Shown here piece after piece: positions 28,871-36,325 of a DNA stretch of 64,000 nucleotides. Positions within the stretch are counted from its first letter, which is position 1. Every line of letters starts with the position of its first letter. Made by a program: the position numbers and the translations under genes. The notes below the pieces were generated by a model. That model saw nothing but the letters and a program-made list of their open reading frames with translations. It searched no databases and had not been told where the DNA came from. The stretch comes from Paraglaciecola sp. 20A4 (GTDB taxonomy: Bacteria > Pseudomonadota > Gammaproteobacteria > Enterobacterales > Alteromonadaceae): positions 177,682 through 241,681 of the forward strand of contig NZ_WTPY01000006.1 of the NCBI RefSeq assembly GCF_011378905.1. The letters are read 5' to 3'.

Positions 28871-30601
28871 ATGTCCGAGTCATTTCTGCGCCAACAATTT
28901 CCCATATTTGATCTACAAAAAGTCGAATTGCCTTGGGTATATTTTGACAGCGGAGCGACGACGCAAAAACCTCAATCAGTGATCGATACAATCAACCAAT
29001 TTTATACGCAGCAAAATGCCAATGTTCACCGCGCTAGTCACAGAGTTTCTGCGGCAACAACAGAGTCGTTCGAGCAGGCGCGCAAAGAAGTGGCCACTTT
29101 TATCCATGCTGCCAGTGAAAAGGAAATTATTTGGACCAAAGGCACCACAGAAAGTATTAACTTAGTAGCGTCGGTCTTAGCTAAGGGGCATATTTCAGCG
29201 GGAGATGAAATTGTACTTACAGCACTGGAACACCACGCCAATATTGTGCCTTGGCAACAAATTGCTATAGAGCTAGGGTTGCGCATTCGCGTGATCCCCG
29301 TGGACGAAGACGGCGTATTGCAACTCGATAAAGCCAAAGGTCTTATCACCAATAAAACAGCACTAGTTGCCATAGGTCATGTGTCCAATGCACTGGGTAA
29401 TATTAATCCTGTTGCCCATATCATCACGCTGGCAAAAAAGTATGGTGCGCTTACGTTGATTGACGGCGCGCAAGCGATTGCGCATTTACCTGTCGACGTG
29501 CAGGCTTTGGCATGCGATTTTTATGTTTTCAGCGGGCATAAAATTTTTGGCCCAACGGGAGTTGGTGTGTTGTATGGCCGTCAAGTTCTGTTAGAAGGCT
29601 TGCCGCCATATCAAACTGGCGGAGAGATGATAGATAAAGTTAGCTTTTCCGGTACAACCTTTCAAGGCCTGCCATTTAAGTTTGAGGCCGGTACACCGAA
29701 TATCGCTGGGGTGCTAGGTTTAGGCGCGGCAATTTCTTTTGTGCGCACTTATCAGCCAGTTATCTATGCGGTTGAACATGCATTGTACGGCGCCCTTGTT
29801 GATGGTCTTAAGAAGATTAACGGCATGCGTTTGTGGGGAGATTTAAACAATAGTATTTGCGTTCAATCGTTTAGCATTGCTGAGGTGAATAATCAGGACA
29901 TGGGTCTGTTGCTCAACGAACATAATATTGCCGTGCGAGTCGGTCATCACTGTGCCATGCCGTTGATGCAGGCTTTAGGCATAGACGGTACGGTACGGGT
30001 ATCTTTAAGCTGCTACAACACATTAGATGAAGTGCAGCATTTTTTGCAAGTGCTTGAAGGGATTGTGCATACGCTTCGTCCACATATTCATTGTGATCGC
30101 ATATTCGAACATACGGCTTCAAAACCATCTCTCACGCTTATTAACGAAAATGTGCCAATAGCCGATAGTGAAATCAAGGACAAGAAGAGCCCTATTGATA
30201 TCGGGGCAATGCCTCTTGCATTGAGTATTCAGCAAGCAAGTAGTTGGGATGAAACATATCGCCAAATCATGCTAGCAGGTAAGCAATTAAACAAACTGCC
30301 AAGTGATGACTATATCGGTCAATACGAAGTGATGGGTTGTGAAAGTCAGGTTTGGCTTAAGTGTGATAAACAAGGTAATTATTTAGCGTTATCCGCTTAC
30401 TCACCCAGTAAAATCGTAAGGGGATTATTGGCTATTATTTTTGAGCCACTAGCCCATTTAACGATTAAGCAGATTGAACTGTTTGATTTGCACGCTTATT
30501 TAGATGAGTTGGGTTTAGGCCGACATGTTAGTCAGTCACGGGGTAATGGCCTACAAGCTGTGATTGAGCAGGTAAAAGCCTATGTTAAGGGAGTTATTTA
30601 G
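28871..30601 (+). CDS. SufS-SufE type fusion: cysteine desulfurase with sulfur acceptor
   Basis: A two-domain protein of 576 residues. Residues 1-405 are a group II cysteine desulfurase: PLP-stacking His in LEHHAN (His121), PLP Lys224 in SGHKIFGPTG, and catalytic Cys361 in VGHHCAMPL. After a linker of about 40 residues, residues about 447-576 form a SufE/CsdE domain with acceptor Cys490 in VMGCESQVWL, then SPSKIVRGLL and ELGLGRHVSQSRGNGL. In E. coli these are separate proteins (CsdA and CsdE, or SufS and SufE). Cys361 would form a persulfide and pass it to Cys490. No sufBCD genes are near, so a CsdA-CsdE-like role is more likely. Confidence 0.92.
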   Translation: MSESFLRQQFPIFDLQKVELPWVYFDSGATTQKPQSVIDTINQFYTQQNANVHRASHRVSAATTESFEQARKEVATFIHAASEKEIIWTKGTTESINLVASVLAKGHISAGDEIVLTALEHHANIVPWQQIAIELGLRIRVIPVDEDGVLQLDKAKGLITNKTALVAIGHVSNALGNINPVAHIITLAKKYGALTLIDGAQAIAHLPVDVQALACDFYVFSGHKIFGPTGVGVLYGRQVLLEGLPPYQTGGEMIDKVSFSGTTFQGLPFKFEAGTPNIAGVLGLGAAISFVRTYQPVIYAVEHALYGALVDGLKKINGMRLWGDLNNSICVQSFSIAEVNNQDMGLLLNEHNIAVRVGHHCAMPLMQALGIDGTVRVSLSCYNTLDEVQHFLQVLEGIVHTLRPHIHCDRIFEHTASKPSLTLINENVPIADSEIKDKKSPIDIGAMPLALSIQQASSWDETYRQIMLAGKQLNKLPSDDYIGQYEVMGCESQVWLKCDKQGNYLALSAYSPSKIVRGLLAIIFEPLAHLTIKQIELFDLHAYLDELGLGRHVSQSRGNGLQAVIEQVKAYVKGVI

Positions 30602-30634
30602 CAGGGCAACGTGAGCAACAAGAGTGGCTCATAG

Positions 30635-31174
30635 CTATTTTATTAACGGTAAAATGGCTTTAAAGGCTGGTGAACGGCTATCACCTATCAGTTCGTACAA
30701 AACCATTTCTACACTGGTAATTGATGCACCATTAGCGCTCAATTTATTAATGGCGAGAGTTTTGTTTTCTGCCTTTCTAGCTGAAATTGCATCACAAACA
30801 ACGTCGACGGTATAACCTAAGTTCATCATCCCCATTACGCTTTGATAAACACAAATGTGAGCTTCGATACCACATATCAGCCAGTGGTCTCTTTTTGCTG
30901 TTTTTAAAGCCAATGGGAATTCTGTAGCGTCACAAGCGTTAAATGTATGTTTAATTATCGCGTTATAAGGGGTTAACTCATCGGCGAGTTCCGCAATAGT
31001 TGAGCCTAATTTTTGCGGTGCTTGTTCTAGATAAATTATGGGTAGATTTAACGCTTTCGCCCCTTTTATCATGGCCAGTGAGTTGCGAATTAACATATCG
31101 CTTTGGTGAACCATATGCGCCAAATTACCTTGTATATCTACAATAACAAGGCCAGTATTTTGTATTGTTAACAT
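30635..31174 (-). CDS. isochorismatase-like cysteine hydrolase
   Basis: A 179-residue protein of the isochorismatase-like hydrolase superfamily. The catalytic triad is visible: Asp in VIVDIQGNL, Lys in IIKHTFNAC, and Cys in GIEAHICVYQS (GxExxxCV). Together with YLEQAPQKLG this resembles the YcaC-type subgroup of unknown substrate. The frame opens at 31201, but ATG 31174 has AAGGA seven bases upstream. It is convergent with the SufS-SufE gene. Confidence 0.88.
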   Translation of the reverse strand: MLTIQNTGLVIVDIQGNLAHMVHQSDMLIRNSLAMIKGAKALNLPIIYLEQAPQKLGSTIAELADELTPYNAIIKHTFNACDATEFPLALKTAKRDHWLICGIEAHICVYQSVMGMMNLGYTVDVVCDAISARKAENKTLAINKLSANGASITSVEMVLYELIGDSRSPAFKAILPLIK

Positions 31175-31423
31175 ACAGGCATCCTTAACTTGAATAGTCA
31201 TGGTACGTTAGCTAAGCGCTAACAATATAACAATACAATTTAGTGCGTTAGTGCGTCATTGTGGTGCGTGGTAATATGAAATAGCGTTTTATTTTTAGTT
31301 AAGCAATTGATTTTAAAATATTATGTTTTAATTTTTTAAGGTGCGTTTTTTGCTTTGTCATATCCAATTAGCAAACGCGGGACCCTTAATAAGACCCGAT
31401 TAATTAATTTTAGGAGTAGTCAG

Positions 31424-32416
31424 TTGAAGTATGTATTTATGGCCTTGAGTTTGTTGTTAAGTGGGCTAGTTTGTAGTGCAGAAATAAAGCCTATACCCGT
31501 TAAGGTATTTATCGCGGGCATGTTTGAAATTGGTGCGAATCAAGGGGATAAAGCAGGTGAGTTTCAGCATTGGTTTGAGCGCTACTTTACCAACAGTGAA
31601 CCGCTTATGGTTAAAGGCGCGTTAGGGCCAGTTTTTTGTAATCAAGATGGTGTTTGTGGTTCCGTTTTAGGAATGGGCAAAGTTGCATCTTCTTCGTCTA
31701 TGCAGGCTATAGTTTTGAATAGCCAATTCGACTTTACACACAGTTATTTTGTTATTAGTGGTGTGGGTGGTACGCCACCATCAAAAGGAACGATTGGTGA
31801 TGTGAATTGGGGAAGTTGGTTAATTGACTATGATCTTGGGCATCGCTGGATGCCAGATGAAGGCAAATCGGGTGAGCCGGTTTTTATGCCAAGACAAGGC
31901 TATGAAGACATCCGTCGTTATCAACTTAACGGTGCTCTGGTAAATTGGGCTGTGGCGTTGACCCGGAATGTGCAATTAATAGATTCACCAGATGCGCAAG
32001 CTTATCGCATGCGATACCCTCAGGCTCAAGCGCGTCGCAAGCCAGCGGTAACGGTTGGTACGCATATCGCCGGAGATACATTCTTTCATGGTCCAGGATT
32101 GTCGGCTGAAGCCCAGTATATTAGTCAGCTATATGGGGCTGATGACTATATGATTGCTGAAATGGAAGGTGTGGCGATAGCACAGGTATTATCCCGTACT
32201 GTAGGTATTGATAGAATACTGAGTTTGCGCGGGGCGGTTAACTTCGACCAAGGTAATCCCAACGAAAATACCTTGGCACACCTTGATCCTGCGCCTGGCG
32301 AAACGGCGGGAGGTTTTACTGAAACAGTGGAAAATATTGTCTTAGTAGGGGCAACCGTAGTCGATACAATAGTGACCAAATGGCCATCTTTTAAAGATGG
32401 TTTTATGACTAAATAG
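31424..32416 (+). CDS. purine nucleoside permease (NUP) family protein, TTG start
   Basis: A 330-residue protein with signal peptide (MKYVFMALSLLLSGLVCSA) and no further membrane helices. Core motifs are VFIAGMFEIGANQGDKAGEF, GMGKVASSSS, VISGVGGTPPSKGTIGDV, GTHIAGDTFFHG and MIAEMEGVAIAQV. The family is named after a fungal purine nucleoside permease, but its fold and the MEGVA motif recall nucleoside phosphorylases, so a periplasmic phosphorylase-like or binding role is plausible. The upstream open frame extends to 31355, yet TTG 31424 has AGGAG seven bases upstream and starts the signal peptide. Confidence 0.85.
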   Translation: MKYVFMALSLLLSGLVCSAEIKPIPVKVFIAGMFEIGANQGDKAGEFQHWFERYFTNSEPLMVKGALGPVFCNQDGVCGSVLGMGKVASSSSMQAIVLNSQFDFTHSYFVISGVGGTPPSKGTIGDVNWGSWLIDYDLGHRWMPDEGKSGEPVFMPRQGYEDIRRYQLNGALVNWAVALTRNVQLIDSPDAQAYRMRYPQAQARRKPAVTVGTHIAGDTFFHGPGLSAEAQYISQLYGADDYMIAEMEGVAIAQVLSRTVGIDRILSLRGAVNFDQGNPNENTLAHLDPAPGETAGGFTETVENIVLVGATVVDTIVTKWPSFKDGFMTK

Positions 32417-32523
32417 CGATAAATCCCACTTTTCCTCTATTTGGGAAACGAAACTGTCGGTCAGCCTTTTCCTTTCCTTGCTATTTGCTTTTCTGCACCG
32501 CTAGGCGCTTTAAGTATGAAGGA

Positions 32524-32739
32524 TTAGATAGGCACTATAAAGTCCACTGGTGCGCCTTCATCACACTTTTTACATTCAAGTTTGACGTTAAGATGGCGTT
32601 GGCGACCTTGTGGTGTGACGACCCAAGGTCTGTTCGTCCATGGGGGATTGTGGCGTACATGCTGATGATGACCGCAAGCTAATTTTGCTACCCAATGTAA
32701 TTCATCGTCTTGAGTGAATCCTATAATAGCGTGTTGCAC
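32524..32739 (-). CDS. DUF3565 family protein, GTG start
   Basis: A 71-residue protein of the DUF3565 family. It has ACGHHQHVRHNPPW, PWVVTPQGRQRHL and ECKKCD. Several His and Cys residues (LACGHHQH, LECKKCD) suggest a small metal-binding (zinc-ribbon-like) protein; this is inferred. The start is GTG at 32739 with AAGGGGA seven bases upstream and a TATAAT-like box further up. Its promoter region is divergent from the satD gene. Confidence 0.85.
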   Translation of the reverse strand: MQHAIIGFTQDDELHWVAKLACGHHQHVRHNPPWTNRPWVVTPQGRQRHLNVKLECKKCDEGAPVDFIVPI

Positions 32740-32823
32740 GTGATGTTCCCCTTTGTAATTATATTAGTTGGTTGGCATTTGTACTATTGCAGATCATTCT
32801 ATTACATATCCTGCATTCAATAA

Positions 32824-32945
32824 GGTCGTCCTAAGCATACAACTTTTTTTGGTTGTTTTATTTAATAACATCCTTTTTAGGTTGTTGTTCTGTTTAACAA
32901 TCCAATTTGGTTGTTTTTATTGCGAGTTAAACAAGTATGGTTATA
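32824..32945. repeat. regularly spaced GGTTGTT motifs upstream of satD
   Basis: Three identical GGTTGTT heptamers start at 32851, 32880 and 32909, exactly 29 bp apart. The first two are each followed by a TAACA(A)TCC-like stretch at the same phase. Weaker relatives GGTCGTC at 32824 (27 bp earlier) and GGTTATA at 32939 (30 bp later) extend the series. The third copy ends just before a -35-like TTGCGA and the last overlaps the -10 region. This looks like a tandem operator array. Confidence 0.6.
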
Positions 32946-32947
32946 CA
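32920..32947 (+). promoter_or_regulatory. candidate promoter of satD
   Basis: TTGCGA (32920-32925) and TATACA (32942-32947) are separated by 16 bp, 43 bases before the satD ATG. It is embedded in the GGTTGTT repeat array, so binding at the repeats would overlap or flank RNA polymerase. It is the best match in this gap but not proven. Confidence 0.4.
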
Positions 32948-32989
32948 CTAGGCTTGAAATACATGTAACGATAGGCAAAGGTGGTATGC

Positions 32990-33613
32990 ATGATTGCTGT
33001 TTTGACAGGGGATTTAGTTGACTCGACAAATATGTCGCGCCAAGATTATCAACTGGCGGTTAGGTTGATGGAGGATTATATTCAAGCTTGTCAAAAGCGT
33101 TTCGATGTACGAGGTGAAATATACCGAGGAGATGCAATACAACTGATTTTCAGCCAGCCTCAATATGCTATGCGCATCGCGATTGAATTGAAAAGCTTAC
33201 TTATTTCAGCACCAAATGCAACAAAGCCCATCGGGATTACCTTGTCTATTGGTCTGGGAGAACAACTGATTGAAGGTAGCACACCAAGCGTATCTCAAGG
33301 CTCTGCTTTTACATTATCAGGAAGAGGGTTAGATATAACGCCTAGCGGCCATATGAGTTTACATCATGAGGGAGGGGACTTTTATGATGCCCTTGTATTA
33401 GCTACGCAGTTTCTGGATCATCTATTGTGCTCTCATACGCAAATACAATCTAACGTGTTGTACCACTACTTACTGGCGAATTACCCGACGCATTCGCAGT
33501 TGGCAACAGCTTTGGGCACGAGTCAGCAAAATGTGACAAAGCACTTGACCCGAATGGGTGCTGAGCTAGTTAAGCAGTATTTAACCTTATACGAGGCCAA
33601 GGTGAACAATTAA
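32990..33613 (+). CDS. SatD family protein: cyclase-like fold plus helix-turn-helix
   Basis: A 207-residue soluble protein of the SatD family. The N-terminal part resembles class III nucleotidyl cyclases: LTGDLVDST with Asp8 where a metal-binding Asp is expected, and IYRGDAIQLIF with Asp48 at the second metal position, then AMRIAIELKSLL. The C-terminus (about 165-195; HSQLATALGTSQQNVTKHLTRM) is a helix-turn-helix. I therefore infer a nucleotide-related sensor that binds DNA, possibly its own upstream repeats. An upstream GTG (32981) is less likely than ATG 32990, which follows AAAGGTGG. The stop overlaps the next gene (TAATG). Confidence 0.8.
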   Translation: MIAVLTGDLVDSTNMSRQDYQLAVRLMEDYIQACQKRFDVRGEIYRGDAIQLIFSQPQYAMRIAIELKSLLISAPNATKPIGITLSIGLGEQLIEGSTPSVSQGSAFTLSGRGLDITPSGHMSLHHEGGDFYDALVLATQFLDHLLCSHTQIQSNVLYHYLLANYPTHSQLATALGTSQQNVTKHLTRMGAELVKQYLTLYEAKVNN

Positions 33614-34338
33614 TGGAATTATTTTTATTGATGATCGTCGCCCATATATTAGGTGATTTTTATATTCAAAAAGATGCTTGGGTAACATGCAGGAAACGTC
33701 ATCATCTGGCCTCTTGGGGATTACTCAAACATGTACTGTCACATGTTTTACTATTGATTATATGTATGTGGATTGGTGGGGCGCTGAATGGACAAGGATT
33801 AATTGCCGTTGTCTTGATAGGTTTTTCCCATCTGCTAATTGATCTATGGAAGTCTTATAAAACCGATAGTATGTATTACTTTTTATTGGATCAGGGACTT
33901 CATATATTGGTCCTTTTTATCGCTTGGTCGGTAGTGTCAGGTTTTACCTTAGCTGATATTAAAACTCAGCTGTTACTGGTGCTTCAGGTAAAATATTTAG
34001 CAGTCGGTTGTGCTTATGTGATTGCCTGTCGCCCAGCATCAATTGCAATTTCTGTGGCATTGGGCAGTTATACAGAACAACTGGCTGACAAACAGTCTGG
34101 ACTGGCTTCTGCTGGGCGCTGGATAGGTTACTTGGAACGTTGCTTAATTATCTCATTTATCTTAATTGGTCAATTTGCAGGGGTGGGTTTTTTACTTGCC
34201 GCCAAAACAATTTTTCGCTTTGGCGATTTGACTAAGGAAAAGGACATGAAGTTAACTGAGTATATGATGCTGGGCACTTTATTGAGTTTTTCGTGTGCTT
34301 TGTTATTGGGTTGGTGGGTCAATAGAAGTGTATTCTAA
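33613..34338 (+). CDS. DUF3307 membrane protein
   Basis: A 241-residue membrane protein with about six hydrophobic segments. The start MELFLLMIVAHILGDFYIQKDAWV and the following KRHHLASWGLLKHVLSHVLL carry the HxxGDFxxQ and HxxxH motifs typical of DUF3307. Late segments include GRWIGYLER and FLLAAKTIFRFGD, also typical. The His-rich first helices might bind metal. It overlaps satD by one base, and the SatD/DUF3307 pairing is a recurrent genomic association as far as I recall. Function is unknown; a membrane partner of the SatD protein is inferred. Confidence 0.85.
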   Translation: MELFLLMIVAHILGDFYIQKDAWVTCRKRHHLASWGLLKHVLSHVLLLIICMWIGGALNGQGLIAVVLIGFSHLLIDLWKSYKTDSMYYFLLDQGLHILVLFIAWSVVSGFTLADIKTQLLLVLQVKYLAVGCAYVIACRPASIAISVALGSYTEQLADKQSGLASAGRWIGYLERCLIISFILIGQFAGVGFLLAAKTIFRFGDLTKEKDMKLTEYMMLGTLLSFSCALLLGWWVNRSVF

Positions 34339-34353
34339 TTTTTAACACGAAAA

Positions 34354-34665
34354 CTAAAGTGTTAATGAAATACTCAGTATTCTACGTTCGCCCTTTTCAA
34401 TACGCGTCACGCTATGTTCATATTTATCTGGCCTGAACAAATAAACGCGTCCAAAAAGATTTAGAATGCATTTCTGACAGCGAAAAACCCCTCCAATTTG
34501 AGGCTGTTTCAAGACGATATTGAACTTGTAATATTTACCGTTGGGTACGGGATCAATGTGCGTCATCACCTTATGCTGATTAGGGTAAGTGACTAAGTAT
34601 GCCGAGATAGACTTAGACGTAAATAATACCTTGTTACGAACGCGAGCGAGCAAAATGTACTCCAT
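34354..34665 (-). CDS. mini 2OG-Fe(II) oxygenase-like protein
   Basis: A 103-residue protein that retains the double-stranded beta-helix signature of 2-oxoglutarate/Fe(II) oxygenases: HxD (His36, Asp38 in VMTHIDP), distal His84 (YEHSVTRI) and an Arg (94 or 95, GERRILSIS) placed for 2-oxoglutarate binding. It is about half the usual size, missing the N-terminal part. The strand between (GGVFRCQKCIL) has a CxxC. The ATG at 34665 lacks a ribosome binding site; TTG 34653, with GGAG six bases upstream, is an alternative start. The substrate is unknown. It is transcribed alone after the terminator of the diguanylate cyclase gene. Confidence 0.65.
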   Translation of the reverse strand: MEYILLARVRNKVLFTSKSISAYLVTYPNQHKVMTHIDPVPNGKYYKFNIVLKQPQIGGVFRCQKCILNLFGRVYLFRPDKYEHSVTRIEKGERRILSISLTL

Positions 34666-34677
34666 AACTAAATAGTT

Positions 34678-34714
34678 AAAAAGCGATTATAACATGCAGT
34701 AATAATCGCTTTTT
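34678..34714. terminator. 13-bp perfect hairpin, intrinsic terminator of the diguanylate cyclase gene
   Basis: AAAAAGCGATTAT (34678-34690) pairs with ATAATCGCTTTTT (34702-34714), leaving an 11-nt loop. On the minus strand it ends in TTTTT and lies 45 bases after the diguanylate cyclase stop at 34759. It is just upstream of the start of the mini oxygenase gene, so that gene must have its own promoter or rely on readthrough. Confidence 0.75.
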
Positions 34715-34758
34715 AATATACTCAACTCTTAACTAGAACGATCGCTACTAAGTTAGTA

Positions 34759-36243
34759 CTAGCTTGCAAACACTCGTACACAACTTTTTCCCGCGTGCTT
34801 CGCCTCGTATAGCGCATCATCAGCCACCTTGATCAGGCGCTCCAAAGAGCGGGGGGTAGGCGAATATGTCACACCAAAACTCGCTGAGATAAACATATTA
34901 ATCTTGTCTATAGACAGAGGATGACTAGCAATCATAGAGCACGTTCGCTGGGCTATGATACGTGCTTCTTCCAGTTTAGTTGACGGAAGTAAAATAACAA
35001 ATTCTTCCCCTCCCCAGCGCGCGATAGCATCGTACTCACGTAATTCATTTTGTAGTAACTGGGCGATTCTAATCAGTACCTTGTCACCTATATTATGGCC
35101 GTAGGTATCGTTGATTTTCTTAAAGTTATCAGCGTCTACCATGATCAGGCTGGCTTCTTGATTCGCTCGGACAATTTTATCAAAACGCCATTGAATATGC
35201 GCTCGATTATGCAGTTGAGTGAGAGGGTCAAGTTGATGTTTTTTAGCTGACTCACGTTCAAAAAAGCGGATGACCAAGTGCGCGCCAACAAAAACTATAA
35301 AGATAATCAACACGAGCAAAGAGGTATGATTAGTAAACGCCTCGGTACTGGCATCTTTACGCGACGACAACGGAGTTAATATGTACATTTTCCAGCGCAG
35401 CACTTTGATATCAATTTGCGCAATCAAGCTCGCGTTGCCGAGTGTTTTAACAATAATATTATTTAGGCTAGGTAAGGCTTGTTGCTCTGGGGTTAATGCT
35501 TGAAACCAAGGTAACTGTTTGACCTGTAAGATACGCTTGCCGTTTGCAAGTAACTTTGGATCAGATGCCAAAACTATATCTTGTTTGTTATCCACAAATA
35601 CAAAGTCATAACCAAATGAGTCTTTGTATCTATCAAAAGCATCTAAGAATGTTTTTAAACGTTTACCAACGCCTATAAAACCGAGGAATTGTCCTTGGTC
35701 ATTAAACACTTTGACGTCGAAATAGATATGCACATCTTGTCGATTACCTAGCGCTGCGGCCACATTTAGTGGTTGTTCTTTAACGCGAAAGTACCATTCT
35801 ACTTCACCTTCCTTTAAAGCCAGTGTTGTACCGTTAGAGTTGTACTGAGTACGGCTGTTTTCACTGGCCACAAAAAAGGTCATGTTATAATCCATTGACA
35901 TGCGCTCAACTAAAGCAAGTAGAGCACTATCGTCAATCGTATCGGCACTCATTAAATTACGGAGTGTTTGTGTATTGGCAATAACTTGCGCGGTATGTAA
36001 AGGTTTGACCAATTCTTCGGTAATTAAATCGAAGGCGGGTGACATAGATTGTTGTTGAAGACGGCTTTGTTCTTCCACTGAATCGGATAAGGTAAAGTAG
36101 CCACTGACGCCAACAGCAATAGCCATAATAAACAACATGATGGGCACTTTGAAGCCAAAAAGGGGCAAGCTACTTCGATTGTGTGTGCTCAACAGTAAAA
36201 TCCGAGATAAAAACAGGTAGCAGATACTACGTGTTCTTACCAC
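34759..36243 (-). CDS. membrane diguanylate cyclase (Cache-like sensor, GGDEF)
   Basis: Makes c-di-GMP from two GTP. Two hydrophobic segments (about residues 33-50 and 305-325) flank a periplasmic double-Cache-like sensor. The C-terminal GGDEF domain has VDADNFKKINDTYGH, an intact active site GGEEF (in ARWGGEEFVILLP), and RxxD five residues before it (REYD), the inhibitory I-site for product feedback. The 494-residue frame begins at GTG 36243 without a good ribosome binding site; a TTG about 17 codons in is possible. Transcribed with the glycosyltransferase and second cyclase in the same direction. Confidence 0.9.
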   Translation of the reverse strand: MVRTRSICYLFLSRILLLSTHNRSSLPLFGFKVPIMLFIMAIAVGVSGYFTLSDSVEEQSRLQQQSMSPAFDLITEELVKPLHTAQVIANTQTLRNLMSADTIDDSALLALVERMSMDYNMTFFVASENSRTQYNSNGTTLALKEGEVEWYFRVKEQPLNVAAALGNRQDVHIYFDVKVFNDQGQFLGFIGVGKRLKTFLDAFDRYKDSFGYDFVFVDNKQDIVLASDPKLLANGKRILQVKQLPWFQALTPEQQALPSLNNIIVKTLGNASLIAQIDIKVLRWKMYILTPLSSRKDASTEAFTNHTSLLVLIIFIVFVGAHLVIRFFERESAKKHQLDPLTQLHNRAHIQWRFDKIVRANQEASLIMVDADNFKKINDTYGHNIGDKVLIRIAQLLQNELREYDAIARWGGEEFVILLPSTKLEEARIIAQRTCSMIASHPLSIDKINMFISASFGVTYSPTPRSLERLIKVADDALYEAKHAGKSCVRVFAS

Positions 36244-36325
36244 CTATTTGAATACCATTTTAGTGGTAGATTTTGAATAAAAAACAGCCGAAATTTAGCA
36301 CCATTATTTATGATGTATTATTACC

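Noticed and set aside
30601-30650. TGAGC/GCTCA hairpin after the SufS-SufE gene
   Set aside because: Only 5 bp stem and a 10-nt loop with a short T-run; too weak to call a terminator.
32417-32523. Possible terminator between NUP and DUF3565 genes
   Set aside because: TCCCA/TGGGA pairing with a 13-nt loop is weak and has no T-run, so it was not annotated.
27586-32875. Shared stretch AATAACATCCT near 27590 and near 32864
   Set aside because: Eleven AT-rich bases in two intergenic regions with no other similarity; consistent with chance.
32768-32968. 66-codon open frame on the plus strand before satD
   Set aside because: It covers the GGTTGTT repeat array and promoter; the apparent hydrophobic peptide results from T-rich repeats.
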